From contig URKU01000004.1 in assembly GCA_900548515.1 (NCBI GenBank), positions 4,666 through 68,665 on the forward strand: a stretch of DNA of 64,000 nucleotides. The letters are read 5' to 3'. Of the stretch, positions 56,010 through 64,000 are shown in pieces. Numbering within the stretch: position 1 is the stretch's first letter; each line of letters begins with the position of its first letter. The position numbers and the translations under genes are program-made. The notes beneath the pieces are model-generated. The model was not told the DNA's origin, searched no databases, and saw only the letters and a list, made by a program, of their open reading frames with translations. This DNA comes from an uncultured Collinsella sp. GTDB taxonomy: Bacteria > Actinomycetota > Coriobacteriia > Coriobacteriales > Coriobacteriaceae.

Positions 56010-57085
56010 TTTCCGAAAGCTCGCAGCACGTGCTGTTCCGCAGACCTCGAATGCTGACATTTATAACAACATATAAATGTGGCGCTGTGTGTGATCATTG
56101 TCTGATGAGCTGCACTCCGAACAACAGTGACAGGCTTACTCTTCCCCAAATGCGGCAATTCATCGATAGCTTCGCCGAAGTATGCGTCGGAAGTGGTGTT
56201 GTTGTGTTTACGGGCGGAGAATGCACCCTTCTTGGCGATGACCTTCTCGAGGCCATCGCATATGCGAATTCTTTAGGACTCTTTACTCGAATTGTAACGA
56301 ATGCGTGGTGGGAAAAAAGCGAAAGAGACGCAGAAACGTTCCTCAACGAATTGAAGTCATGTGGCCTTGACGAAATCAATATCAGCTGCGACGACTTTCA
56401 TGCGGAATATATACCCCTCGAGAATGTGCGCAACCTTTGGAACTCAGCAAAAACAATGGGCTTTCAAACTCTCGGCATTGCGGTCTGCAGAGATAACAAC
56501 AGTACAATCAGCCCGGCATACCTGTGCAAGTACCTTAATGAAGACATTCCACTCCTGCATCAGTTCGACGATAATACCCAGCCTCCCAGCGCGCCAGCCC
56601 GCTTCATCACGGATTCAGGCATCACGCGAATTGGGCGCGCACGAAATCTCAGTCTCAACCAAAATGCGCGACCGCAGGCACGTCTCTTAGCGTCACACTG
56701 TTCCGACTGCGGCCGAGACTTCGTTATTTCCCCAAACTGCCATCTTGCACCCTGCTGCGGAATAAATGCAGAGGGAACTTGGCTTTTCGATCTTGGCAAA
56801 ATCAATCTGACGGATGACATTAATGAACTGCAGCTGCTCCTACTTAATTACATACAATACATAGGACCAGGAGGGCTGCTGAAGCACTTGCGCACGAGCG
56901 GAGGCCTTTCTTCATTTGGGCGCTCAAGCTACCTCTCTCAATGCGAGATTTGCGAAGACATCGCCCTCTCGAAAGAGGCACAGACCTGTCTTGCAAAGCT
57001 AGCTCCTAAACTGGCAGCCGACTTGATTGTCGAGACTAAATTCGAGACTACCTTTATCGGAAATGGGTCTGATATACATGATTGA
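56006..57085 (+). CDS. Radical SAM enzyme with cysteine-rich C-terminus (operon B)
   Basis: A 359-residue enzyme with CGAVCDHC at residues 25-32 and FTGGECTLL for SAM binding. The C-terminal third holds CSDCGRDF, NCHLAPCCGI and, later, CEICEDI, seven cysteines spaced like a SPASM/twitch auxiliary cluster domain. The ATG overlaps the upstream stop, so the enzyme and its presumed substrate are translationally coupled. Likely reactions on the Asn-rich protein are epimerisation or C-C/C-N bond formation; sequence does not decide. Confidence 0.85.
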   Translation: MISESSQHVLFRRPRMLTFITTYKCGAVCDHCLMSCTPNNSDRLTLPQMRQFIDSFAEVCVGSGVVVFTGGECTLLGDDLLEAIAYANSLGLFTRIVTNAWWEKSERDAETFLNELKSCGLDEINISCDDFHAEYIPLENVRNLWNSAKTMGFQTLGIAVCRDNNSTISPAYLCKYLNEDIPLLHQFDDNTQPPSAPARFITDSGITRIGRARNLSLNQNARPQARLLASHCSDCGRDFVISPNCHLAPCCGINAEGTWLFDLGKINLTDDINELQLLLLNYIQYIGPGGLLKHLRTSGGLSSFGRSSYLSQCEICEDIALSKEAQTCLAKLAPKLAADLIVETKFETTFIGNGSDIHD

Positions 57086-58220
57086 AGTGCTACCCTCTTT
57101 AAATTCGCTCTCGAGTAATCCACTCCGTAGATTGGACACTCTTGGAGTAACAGATTTTTTAGACACACTTGACATATCTATAGATCCTTTTGAATGCGCG
57201 CATCGCATCTGGGATCAACTTGACAGGGAGCATCAAGAGATCGTCTCCTTCCTGATGCTAGGTGGAGAGATTGATCTCGATTCAGAAGTGGCAAAAAGAA
57301 GTCTGCTGAAAGGCACTGTTGAAACCATAGCCTCACTCGGGCTGCTAAGCAAGCACAATGGCAATGCCTCCCTTTCCGGTTTATCTCTAATCCGATATCA
57401 TGGCATCTGGCTTTTTGCCGATGCGCCATCACCCTCGCCTTTACTATATTTTGGCTCTGATTCAATTGGGCTCGCTCGTCGGCTAAGCCCATCCCCCGGA
57501 AAGAATGCCTTAGACCTCTGCTCTGGACCAGGCATCCAGGCACTCATACTGGCAAAATCTGGAATGCACGTCACGGCGATAGATATCAATCCAATCGCCT
57601 CAGAAATCTGCCAACTAAACGCACTGGTCAATGGTATTAGCGAAGATTTAACTGTTCTAACCGGAAGTCTCTACAACGCACTAAACAATATCGAAAGCTC
57701 TTGCAGCTATGAACTCATTACGGTGAATCCTCCTTTGCTCCCAATCCCAGAAGACGTACCATACCCCTTCGTTGGCGATGGCGGCCCAGATGGCCTCAAC
57801 ATCACAAGCAAGGTTATTCGAGGTGCAGGAGATAAACTCACTGATAGCGGATACCTCTCTGCAATTGGAATGATTGGCCTTGGAACCAACAATCAATCAG
57901 CATTTGAACGAATACAGAACGATTTGTTGCAAGCTGGCCTCAATGGCGTCTTGACAATAATCTCGAGCTTTAACCTCGGACCCCAATCTGGCTGGATCGA
58001 CGGTATCGCATGCACATCTGTTGCACATGCTCCAGGAAAATATTCCAGCAAAGAGGAGGCTGTAAAACAGATATCGCGCGCATACAAAAAAATCCACTAC
58101 GACCGCGTCTGCACCTATCACTTGAAGGCGTGGAGGGAGAGACAGCCCTTTCAAAATCCCATCCTAACGATTCAAGACTGCTCCGCAGATGGCAACCCAC
58201 TTGGCCCCTGGATCCTCTAA
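57078..58220 (+). CDS. SAM-dependent methyltransferase with NPP motif (operon B)
   Basis: A 380-residue class I methyltransferase. Residues 1-130 form an unrecognised N-terminal part. SAM motif I is ALDLCSGPGIQALILAK, motif II VTAIDINPIASEICQLNA, and motif IV ELITVNPPLLP. NPP(Y/L) is the catalytic motif of amide and amine N-methyltransferases such as PrmC, which methylates Gln side-chain amides. ATG 57078 overlaps the radical SAM stop by eight bases; ATG 57063 is an alternative. The context suggests methylation of the Asn array. Confidence 0.82.
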   Translation: MIEVLPSLNSLSSNPLRRLDTLGVTDFLDTLDISIDPFECAHRIWDQLDREHQEIVSFLMLGGEIDLDSEVAKRSLLKGTVETIASLGLLSKHNGNASLSGLSLIRYHGIWLFADAPSPSPLLYFGSDSIGLARRLSPSPGKNALDLCSGPGIQALILAKSGMHVTAIDINPIASEICQLNALVNGISEDLTVLTGSLYNALNNIESSCSYELITVNPPLLPIPEDVPYPFVGDGGPDGLNITSKVIRGAGDKLTDSGYLSAIGMIGLGTNNQSAFERIQNDLLQAGLNGVLTIISSFNLGPQSGWIDGIACTSVAHAPGKYSSKEEAVKQISRAYKKIHYDRVCTYHLKAWRERQPFQNPILTIQDCSADGNPLGPWIL

Positions 58221-58246
58221 AGCATCCGTCATACGAAAGCAGGTCA

Positions 58247-58284
58247 ATAGGCTGCGCGCCACTCTCTGATGACGCGCAGCCTAT
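58247..58284 (+). terminator. Hairpin after operon B
   Basis: ATAGGCTGCGCG (58247-58258) pairs perfectly with CGCGCAGCCTAT (58273-58284), then CTCATTTCC. Probable operon terminator. Confidence 0.7.
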
Positions 58285-58487
58285 CTCATTTCCCCCGCGC
58301 TTTACCGAGCCCGACTCACACCTCATAGTTGGCACCGGTTTTCAAAATGCAAGATTCCGCATACAAAATCACTTCTTCTGTCTAGGTGGCAGACCTACGA
58401 TTTTTGTAGTATAAAGTTCCTCTCAATGCCTTCAATCTATTTCGAGATTGAGAAGAACTTGCATCGGGTTTCATAGAAGCGATATAG

Positions 58488-58611
58488 ATGATACGTTTTG
58501 TCCTATCTATATTCCGACATACATCAGGATGCCTCGTCTTTATCGTCATTTCAATAGTCGGCTTGGCCCTTTCCCACATTGCCCCCTTTTTGAACGGTAA
58601 ATTAATTGACT
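58488..58611 (+). pseudogene. N-terminal fragment of an ABC transporter membrane domain
   Basis: ATG 58488 opens MIRFVLSIFRHTSGCLVFIV and reaches IAPFLNGKLIDF, similar residue by residue to the N-terminus of the intact island exporter (FALSCVMPALNGGFVDF). After about 41 codons the sequence changes to an unrelated GC-rich stretch and the frame ends at 58715. It is a truncated gene whose 3' part was lost at the right edge of the island. Confidence 0.7.
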
Positions 58612-58812
58612 TCCCGCACGTGGACCTCGTGGACAGGCCCCCTTGTGTAGCTGCACCCGAGGCGCCTCCCCGTCGCCCTCCAGCGCCGGGGTTCCCCTCC
58701 ATCACGAAGAGGTAATCCCCGTCCGGCCTCGCCGTCTCTGCAACGCCGAGCCTCCCGAGCGACTCGAGGAGGGCGGGCTCGTCCCAGGAGATTTGACAAT
58801 ACTATAGAGACA
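58612..58812. other. GC-rich junction segment at the right island edge
   Basis: About 180 bases of much higher GC than the preceding DNA join the broken ABC gene to the right edge repeat. A minus-strand frame reads WDEPALLESLGRLGVAE, continues TARPDGDYLFVMEGNPGA and looks coding, but I cannot assign a family. It is probably a scrap of another inserted gene. Confidence 0.45.
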
Positions 58813-58831
58813 CGTCCCAAATTAGCTACTC
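58813..58831 (-). repeat. Right copy of 19-bp island-edge repeat
   Basis: CGTCCCAAATTAGCTACTC is the exact reverse complement of 47434-47452. It ends six bases before the ppsR stop. Confidence 0.8.
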
Positions 58832-58836
58832 AGTAG

Positions 58837-59712
58837 TTACTGCTGCTGGGCGCGGCGGGCGGCTCGGCGGGCCCTTGCTTCCTGGATCTCATCGAGGTGA
58901 GCGATGATCTCGGAGGCGCTCTCCTCGATCGCCTTGCCGTCGGTACGCACTACAAAGCAACCCAGGCGCTTCATGAGAGCACGAGCCTCCTCGAGCTCGC
59001 TTCGCACGCTCTCGGGCTCGGCATAGGAGCCGGCGACGGCACGGGCATAGTCGTCGCCCAAGCGGCTATCGCGAATCTCAGAAATAACGTCGACGGTCGA
59101 AATCAGGCCAAACAACCGCATCGGGTCTACCTCGTAAATCGACTTGGGCGGCTCCATACCGTGCGCCAACGGAACGTTGGCGACCTTGTAGCCCTGATAG
59201 GCCAAATACATCGACAGCGGCGTCTTGGATGTGCGCGACACGCCCAGCAGCACGATATCGGCACCCGACAGATCGTCGCAACCACGTCCGTCATCGTGCT
59301 CGACAAAGTACTCCATGGCCTCGATGCGGTGGAAATACCGGTCATCGGTCTTATGGATCACACCCGCCACTCCTTTTGGCGGCACGCCGATAAGCGACGA
59401 CAGCACGGCAAGCGTCGGGCCGATCAGGTCGACCGAGCGAATGTGCAGCATGCCCAAGTAGTCGAGCACGCGAGCACGAAGCGCCGGATCGACAATTGTG
59501 TGGAATACGGCGATATCGCGATGGTCCGCATCGACATGCGGACCCACAAACGACTTAACCTGCTCCACCGAGGTCACCTTAGGCAGACGTAAAACACGAA
59601 AAGCCCCTTCATCAAATTGCCCGGACGCCGCAAGCACCACCTCACAAGCGGTATCACCGAGCGAGTCGGAGATAACGATAACGGTGGGACGAGCGGTGAC
59701 CGGGCAATCCAT
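58837..59712 (-). CDS. ppsR: Pyruvate, phosphate dikinase regulatory protein (kinase/pyrophosphorylase)
   Basis: Bifunctional regulator that inactivates PPDK with ADP and reactivates it with phosphate. DUF299 fold with VISDSLGDTACEVV, the P-loop GVSRTSKTPLSMYLA (about residues 153-167) and DLIGPTL. 291 residues, with a basic Arg/Ala/Gln-rich tail. ATG 59712 follows AAGGAG. It normally lies beside ppdK; here the island separates them, while the upstream partners glyS and glyQ remain adjacent. Confidence 0.95.
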   Translation of the reverse strand: MDCPVTARPTVIVISDSLGDTACEVVLAASGQFDEGAFRVLRLPKVTSVEQVKSFVGPHVDADHRDIAVFHTIVDPALRARVLDYLGMLHIRSVDLIGPTLAVLSSLIGVPPKGVAGVIHKTDDRYFHRIEAMEYFVEHDDGRGCDDLSGADIVLLGVSRTSKTPLSMYLAYQGYKVANVPLAHGMEPPKSIYEVDPMRLFGLISTVDVISEIRDSRLGDDYARAVAGSYAEPESVRSELEEARALMKRLGCFVVRTDGKAIEESASEIIAHLDEIQEARARRAARRAQQQ

Positions 59713-59746
59713 GCGGGGCTCCTTTTGCGCTTATGCGCAGGATAGC

Positions 59747-61843
59747 TTACTTTTTGCGGGCAAGCTCACCGATGTTGGCGATGCCGGAGAAAACGGCCTC
59801 GAAGCGGTTGAGCAGCTTAAGGCGATTATCGCGGAGCTGCTCGTCCTTGTCCATGACCATAACCTCGTCGAAGAAGCGGTCGATGGGGGCACGCAGGGCG
59901 GCAAGAGCGGCAAATGCGGCCGGGTAATCCTCGGCAGCAAGGGCGGCGTCGACAGCGGTCTGAGCAGCCTCGGAGGCATCGGCAAGCGCGAGCTCAGCCT
60001 CGCCCATCAGGGCGCGATCGTACTCCGCGCCCAGCTCGGGCTTCGAGATATGCGCGGCACGGGCATAGGCCGTCGCCAGGTTGTCGAAGGTCTCGGCGTC
60101 GTTCTTGCGGGCCTCGTCGAGCGCGGCGCAGCGGGCAAAGAAGACGGACGGGGCGATGATGTGCACCGCGGAGACGGCGGCAACGGTATCGGCCGGGATC
60201 TTTTCGTCGCGGGCCATGCTCACCAGACGGCCATGGAAGAAGTCACGAACCTGTTGGGCGACCTCGGCAGCGTCGAACTCAATACCCTGCTCACTGTAGA
60301 GCTCGAGGGCGAAGTCGATGAGCGACGTGGGGTCGATCGGCAGACGATCGCGCAGAATGTTGATGATGCCGATGGCGGCACGACGCAGCGCGTAGGGGTC
60401 GGAGGAGCCGGTCGGGGGCTCGCCGATGGCAAAGATACCGGCGATGGTATCGAGCTTGTCGGCGCAGGCCACGATGCAGCCAGCGGTGCCCTCGGGCAGC
60501 TCGTCACCGGCAAAGCGGGGACGATAGTGATCGCGGATAGCATGAGCGACCTCGTCGTTCTCCCCCATCGCGCAGGCGTAATAACCGCCCATCACGCCCT
60601 GCTGACTCGTAAACTCGACGACGGCGTTGGAAACCAGGTCGGCCTTGCACAGGTGCGCGGCGCGAGCAGCGTCGGCGGCAAGATGGGCGCCCAGATGAGC
60701 CTCGCGGGCAATAGCGAGCGCGAGCTGCTCGATGCGCTCGGACTTGGCGAGCACGCTGCCGAGCTTCTCCTGGAAGGCGACCTTGGCCAGACGCTCACGG
60801 AACTCGTCAAGGGAGATCTTCAGGTCCTCCTCGTAGAAGAACTTGGCGTCGTCCAGACGGGCGCGCACGACGCGCTCGTTGCCGTCGATCACGCGCTCGG
60901 CGTTCTCGGGCTTGCTGTTGGAGACGACCACGAACTCACGCGTGAGCTTGCCCTCGCCGTCATAGATCGGGAAGTAGCGTTGGTTGGTGAGCATGGACTC
61001 GCAGATGATCTCGTGCGGGACCTTGAGGAACTCCTCATCGAAAGTACCGACGAGCACCGTCGGCCACTCGCAGAGGTTAATGACCTCCTCAAAGACCTTC
61101 TTGGGCGTATCGACATGGCAGCCGGGACGGGCAGCCTCGACCTCGGCGATACCGGCGAGGATGGCCTCACGACGACGCTCGGCAGAAAGCACGCCGGCAT
61201 CCTCGAGCACCTGCTCGTAGGCGGCGGGGCTGGCGACCACATGGTCACCGGGGCCAAGCACGCGATGACCACGCGTGGTGTTGCCACTCGTCACGTCGGC
61301 AAAAGACACGGGCACAACGTCCTCGCCCAGAAGGCAGCAGATCCAACGGACCGGGCGAACAAAGGTCGCGTGCTCATGACCCCAGCGCTGGGAGCGGTAG
61401 TTGGGCCACTGCAGGCCGGAGATGGTCTTCTCGCACAGAGCGGTCAGAATCGGCGTAGCCGGTGCGGAGGGAATGTTCTTCTCGGCGAACACATACTCGC
61501 GACCGTCGGTGTCCTCGCGACGGACCAGGTCCTCGGCAGCCACACCGCACTTGCGGGCGAAGCCCTGGGCGGCCTTGGTGGCGTTGCCGTCGGCATCAAA
61601 CGCAATGTTGGCCGCGGGGCCACGCTTGACCTCGTGAACCTCATCGGTCGCGGTGGCAACGTCGGCAACGAGTGCAGCCAGGCGACGCGGGCTCGAGATC
61701 ACGCGGACCTCGCCGTGGGCCAGACCGGCCTCGTCGAGGCCCTTGGCGATCATGGTGCCAAGCTGCTTGACAGCATTGTTCAGCGGTGCGGAGGGCATTT
61801 CCTCCGTACCGATCTCAAACAGGAAATCCTTAGCGTCTGCCAT
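59747..61843 (-). CDS. glyS: Glycine--tRNA ligase beta subunit
   Basis: Beta chain of the alpha2beta2 GlyRS, which carries tRNA recognition and an HD-like region. The N-terminus KDFLFEIGTEEMPSAPL is diagnostic, and the C-terminal anticodon-binding domain contains FFDEVMVMDKDEQLRDNRL. The length of 698 residues is standard. ATG 61843 is four bases after the glyQ stop. Confidence 0.96.
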   Translation of the reverse strand: MADAKDFLFEIGTEEMPSAPLNNAVKQLGTMIAKGLDEAGLAHGEVRVISSPRRLAALVADVATATDEVHEVKRGPAANIAFDADGNATKAAQGFARKCGVAAEDLVRREDTDGREYVFAEKNIPSAPATPILTALCEKTISGLQWPNYRSQRWGHEHATFVRPVRWICCLLGEDVVPVSFADVTSGNTTRGHRVLGPGDHVVASPAAYEQVLEDAGVLSAERRREAILAGIAEVEAARPGCHVDTPKKVFEEVINLCEWPTVLVGTFDEEFLKVPHEIICESMLTNQRYFPIYDGEGKLTREFVVVSNSKPENAERVIDGNERVVRARLDDAKFFYEEDLKISLDEFRERLAKVAFQEKLGSVLAKSERIEQLALAIAREAHLGAHLAADAARAAHLCKADLVSNAVVEFTSQQGVMGGYYACAMGENDEVAHAIRDHYRPRFAGDELPEGTAGCIVACADKLDTIAGIFAIGEPPTGSSDPYALRRAAIGIINILRDRLPIDPTSLIDFALELYSEQGIEFDAAEVAQQVRDFFHGRLVSMARDEKIPADTVAAVSAVHIIAPSVFFARCAALDEARKNDAETFDNLATAYARAAHISKPELGAEYDRALMGEAELALADASEAAQTAVDAALAAEDYPAAFAALAALRAPIDRFFDEVMVMDKDEQLRDNRLKLLNRFEAVFSGIANIGELARKK

Positions 61844-61846
61844 GGC

Positions 61847-62758
61847 TTACGCCACCTCGCCTTCCTGGTCGGCATTCTCGTTGACTCCGGCGACCTCGGC
61901 CATATAGGCCTCGCAGCACGCCTTGGCGACGGCGCGGACGCGCAGGATGTAGTTGGCACGCTCGACCGCGGACAGGGCGCCGCGGGCATCGAGCAGGTTG
62001 AAAGCGTGGCTGCACTTCATGACGCAGTCGTATGCGGGTAGCGGCAGCTTGCGCTCCAGGCAGGAATGGCACTCGGCCTCGTAGTCGTCAAACTTCTGAC
62101 GCATCATCTCGACGTTGGCGACCTCAAAGTTATAGGCACTGAACTCGCGCTCGTTCTCGAGGAACACGTCGCCATAGGTCATGGGCGTACCGTCGGGCAG
62201 GTAGCTCCACACCAGGTCGTAAACGGAGTTGACGCCCTGAGCATACATGGCGATACGCTCCAGGCCATAGGTGATCTCGACGGGCACGGGGTCGACCTCG
62301 ATGCCGCCCACCTGCTGGAAGTACGTAAACTGCGTGACCTCCATGCCGTTGAGCCAGACCTCCCAGCCAAGGCCCCAGGCGCCCAGGGTCGGGCTCTCCC
62401 AGTCGTCCTCGACAAAGCGGACGTCATGGTCATTGGGGTCCAGGCCAATGGCGGCCAGCGAACCCAGGTAGAGCTCCTGGGCGTTGACCGGCGAGGGCTT
62501 GATAAGCACCTGGAACTGATAGTAGTGCTGCATGCGGTTGGGGTTCTCGCCGTAGCGGCCGTCGGCGGGACGGCGGCAGGGCTGCGCATAGCAGGTGCGC
62601 CACTCGGCGGGACCGAGCGAGCGCAGCGTGGTCGCGGTATGGAAGGTACCGGCACCGACCTCGGAGTCATAGGGCTGCATAATGACGCAGCCCTGCTCGC
62701 CCCAGTACTGCTGGAGGCGCAGGATGATGTCTTGGAAGGAAAGCGATGAAGCGTTCAT
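61847..62758 (-). CDS. glyQ: Glycine--tRNA ligase alpha subunit
   Basis: Catalytic alpha chain. [58 protein letters not shown] and [20 protein letters not shown] are all family blocks; 303 residues. ATG 62758 has TAGAGG upstream. A 59-base gap to lepB is too short for a T-box leader. Confidence 0.96.
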   Translation of the reverse strand: MNASSLSFQDIILRLQQYWGEQGCVIMQPYDSEVGAGTFHTATTLRSLGPAEWRTCYAQPCRRPADGRYGENPNRMQHYYQFQVLIKPSPVNAQELYLGSLAAIGLDPNDHDVRFVEDDWESPTLGAWGLGWEVWLNGMEVTQFTYFQQVGGIEVDPVPVEITYGLERIAMYAQGVNSVYDLVWSYLPDGTPMTYGDVFLENEREFSAYNFEVANVEMMRQKFDDYEAECHSCLERKLPLPAYDCVMKCSHAFNLLDARGALSAVERANYILRVRAVAKACCEAYMAEVAGVNENADQEGEVA

Positions 62759-62817
62759 GCCTCTAATATCCCCTCGTCGAAACGATTACACGGTTAGGTA
62801 CTGTACTATAGCGGTTT

Positions 62818-63381
62818 TTAGTCGATAGCGCCGATGCGGTTGAGCGGCCAGTAACGCACAAGCGCCACAGCGATCAAATCAGAGCGATCGACGGGACCAA
62901 AGTAGCGTGAGTCGGCAGAGTTCTCTCGATTGTCGCCCATCACCCACACACAGTCATCGGGGACGGTGTAGGGATAGCTCACCTGGGCAGCGGGCGCCTG
63001 GACCGAAAGCGGCCAGCTCATGCCAGTCGTATAGTCCTCATCGAGCGCCTGGCCGTCGACGACGACCTTGCCGTCCTGCAGGTCGACCGTCTGGCCGGCC
63101 GTGGCAATAACGCGCTTGACGAGAACATCGTGCTCGGAGGTGCCATCGGGGTTGTGAAAAACCACGATATCGCCCTGCTTGACGGGCTGACCGAGCTCGA
63201 GGCTCACCTTTTGCGCCAGGATCTGGTCGCCAATCTCGATCGTGTCCTCCATAGAACCGGTGGGCACCACAAAGGGCTCGACCACAAAAGTGCGGATCAG
63301 GAACGTGGCCACGAGCGCGATCGCGATGACCGCGATCCACTCAAAAGCGCCCCTCAACGCGGAATGTTGCGTAGGAACCAT
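62818..63381 (-). CDS. lepB: Signal peptidase I
   Basis: Membrane serine/lysine protease that removes secretory signal peptides. One N-terminal transmembrane helix (IAVIAIALVATFLIRTFVV), catalytic Ser in PTGSMEDTI, catalytic Lys in VLVKRVIATAGQ and GDNRENSADSRYFGPV. ATG 63381 (187 residues) has AGGAG five bases upstream; GTG 63387 falls within that site. It overlaps the trmD region boundary and follows trmD, a frequent neighbour near rplS in Gram-positives. Confidence 0.95.
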   Translation of the reverse strand: MVPTQHSALRGAFEWIAVIAIALVATFLIRTFVVEPFVVPTGSMEDTIEIGDQILAQKVSLELGQPVKQGDIVVFHNPDGTSEHDVLVKRVIATAGQTVDLQDGKVVVDGQALDEDYTTGMSWPLSVQAPAAQVSYPYTVPDDCVWVMGDNRENSADSRYFGPVDRSDLIAVALVRYWPLNRIGAID

Positions 63382-63383
63382 AC

Positions 63384-64000
63384 TCACTCCTCGCTCTGCG
63401 AATACGAAGCGTCAAGAATCTCCTGCGCGTAAGCGCGCTCCTCGGGCGTGAGCCGCGCCGTCTCGATCAAGTCGGGACGCCAGCGGCAGGTGCGCTCGAT
63501 GGCGTTCTTGCGACGCCAGGCATCGACCTTGGCGTGATCGCCGCTCACAAGCACCGGAGGCACGCCCTCGCCGTTGAACTCGGCAGGACGGGTATACTGC
63601 GCGTACTCGAGCAGGCCTCCATCCTCGGCAGTCGAGAACGACTCGTCCACGTTGCTCATCTCGTCGCCCAGGGCGCCGGGAATGAGACGCACGACGGCGT
63701 CGGCCACGACCATAGCGGGCAGCTCGCCGCCCGTGAGCACGTAGTCGCCAATCGACAGACGCTCGTCGGCATACGCATACGCGCGCTCGTCGACACCCTC
63801 GTAACGACTGCACACGAACAGTAAGCGCTCGCTTTTAAGCAGGCGCTCTGCCACATGCTGCGTGAAGGGCTCGCCACAGGGCGTAAAGAACACCACGGTT
63901 GGCTTGGGACCCTCGGCACGAATGGACTCGATGGCCTCGGCAATGGGCTCGACCTTCATGAGCATGCCCTGCCCGCCGCCGTACGGCTCGTCATCGACGG
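63384..64000 (-). CDS. trmD: tRNA (guanine-N1-)-methyltransferase, partial
   Basis: SPOUT enzyme that makes m1G37. The visible 205 C-terminal residues run off the right edge and include the SAM knot: YGGGQGMLMK at the edge, FTPCGEPF, SRYEGVDER, GDYVLTGGELPA, and VPPVLVSGDHAKVDAWRR. The stop overlaps the region just before lepB. The N-terminal start lies beyond the window. Confidence 0.96.
   Translation of the reverse strand, partial: VDDEPYGGGQGMLMKVEPIAEAIESIRAEGPKPTVVFFTPCGEPFTQHVAERLLKSERLLFVCSRYEGVDERAYAYADERLSIGDYVLTGGELPAMVVADAVVRLIPGALGDEMSNVDESFSTAEDGGLLEYAQYTRPAEFNGEGVPPVLVSGDHAKVDAWRRKNAIERTCRWRPDLIETARLTPEERAYAQEILDASYSQSEE

Noticed and set aside
58792..58812. TTGACA promoter reading towards the right island edge
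   Set aside because: No -10 at the right spacing, and it would read antisense into ppsR.
62759..62817. T-box riboswitch before glyQ
   Set aside because: Only 59 bases lie between lepB and glyQ, too few for a T-box, and no T-box sequence or specifier stem is present.

Overview
The window reads as chromosomal DNA from a Coriobacteriia actinobacterium, most likely Collinsella or a close relative. This is inferred from gene content and protein style: an actinobacterial-type integration host factor, a PyrK/PyrD type 1B dihydroorotate dehydrogenase, a large bifunctional AdhE, pyruvate phosphate dikinase with its PpsR regulator, tetrameric GlyQ/GlyS and GC-rich codon use. No rRNA, tRNA or CRISPR array was found.

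Backbone, 1-47 kb. Almost everything lies on the minus strand in tightly packed, often overlapping operons. From left to right: dgkA (partial), ybeY, phoH, mtaB, two dnaJ genes (the second fused to membrane segments), hemW, dusB, lepA, rpsT, holA, comEC, comEA; then thiI, rpoZ, gmk and the IHF gene; then a complete pyrimidine operon pyrR-B-C-K-D-F (transcribed right to left) behind a probable PyrR attenuator. A plus-strand block follows: rpmB, a transposase remnant between perfect 17-bp inverted repeats, adhE and a small phosphotransferase. Minus-strand genes resume with proS, ispG, rseP, dxr, cdsA, uppS, frr, pyrH, tsf and rpsB (isoprenoid/envelope precursors plus translation), then xerC-like, trmFO, dprA, comM, yraN, rnhB, rplS and ppdK.

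Island, about 47.4-58.8 kb. An AT-richer accessory segment separates ppdK from ppsR, the gene for its regulator. Identical 19-bp sequences in inverted orientation sit at its two edges. It carries two peptide-modification operons on the plus strand. Operon A is a PqqD-domain protein, a radical SAM enzyme and a 60-residue cysteine-free peptide. Operon B is a 241-residue protein with an asparagine hexad array (N at every sixth position), a radical SAM enzyme with a cysteine-rich C-terminus, and a methyltransferase with an NPP motif. Minus-strand genes supply a fused ABC exporter, a small DUF3784-like membrane protein and a DUF1648 (SdpI-like) membrane protein that could give immunity. Broken ABC transporter pieces lie at both ends. 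The most interesting inference is that operon B makes a ribosomal peptide with polytheonamide-like NX5N asparagine spacing, possibly methylated on asparagine amides.

Backbone, 58.8-64 kb. ppsR, glyS, glyQ, lepB and trmD (partial) continue the minus-strand housekeeping operon that the island interrupts.
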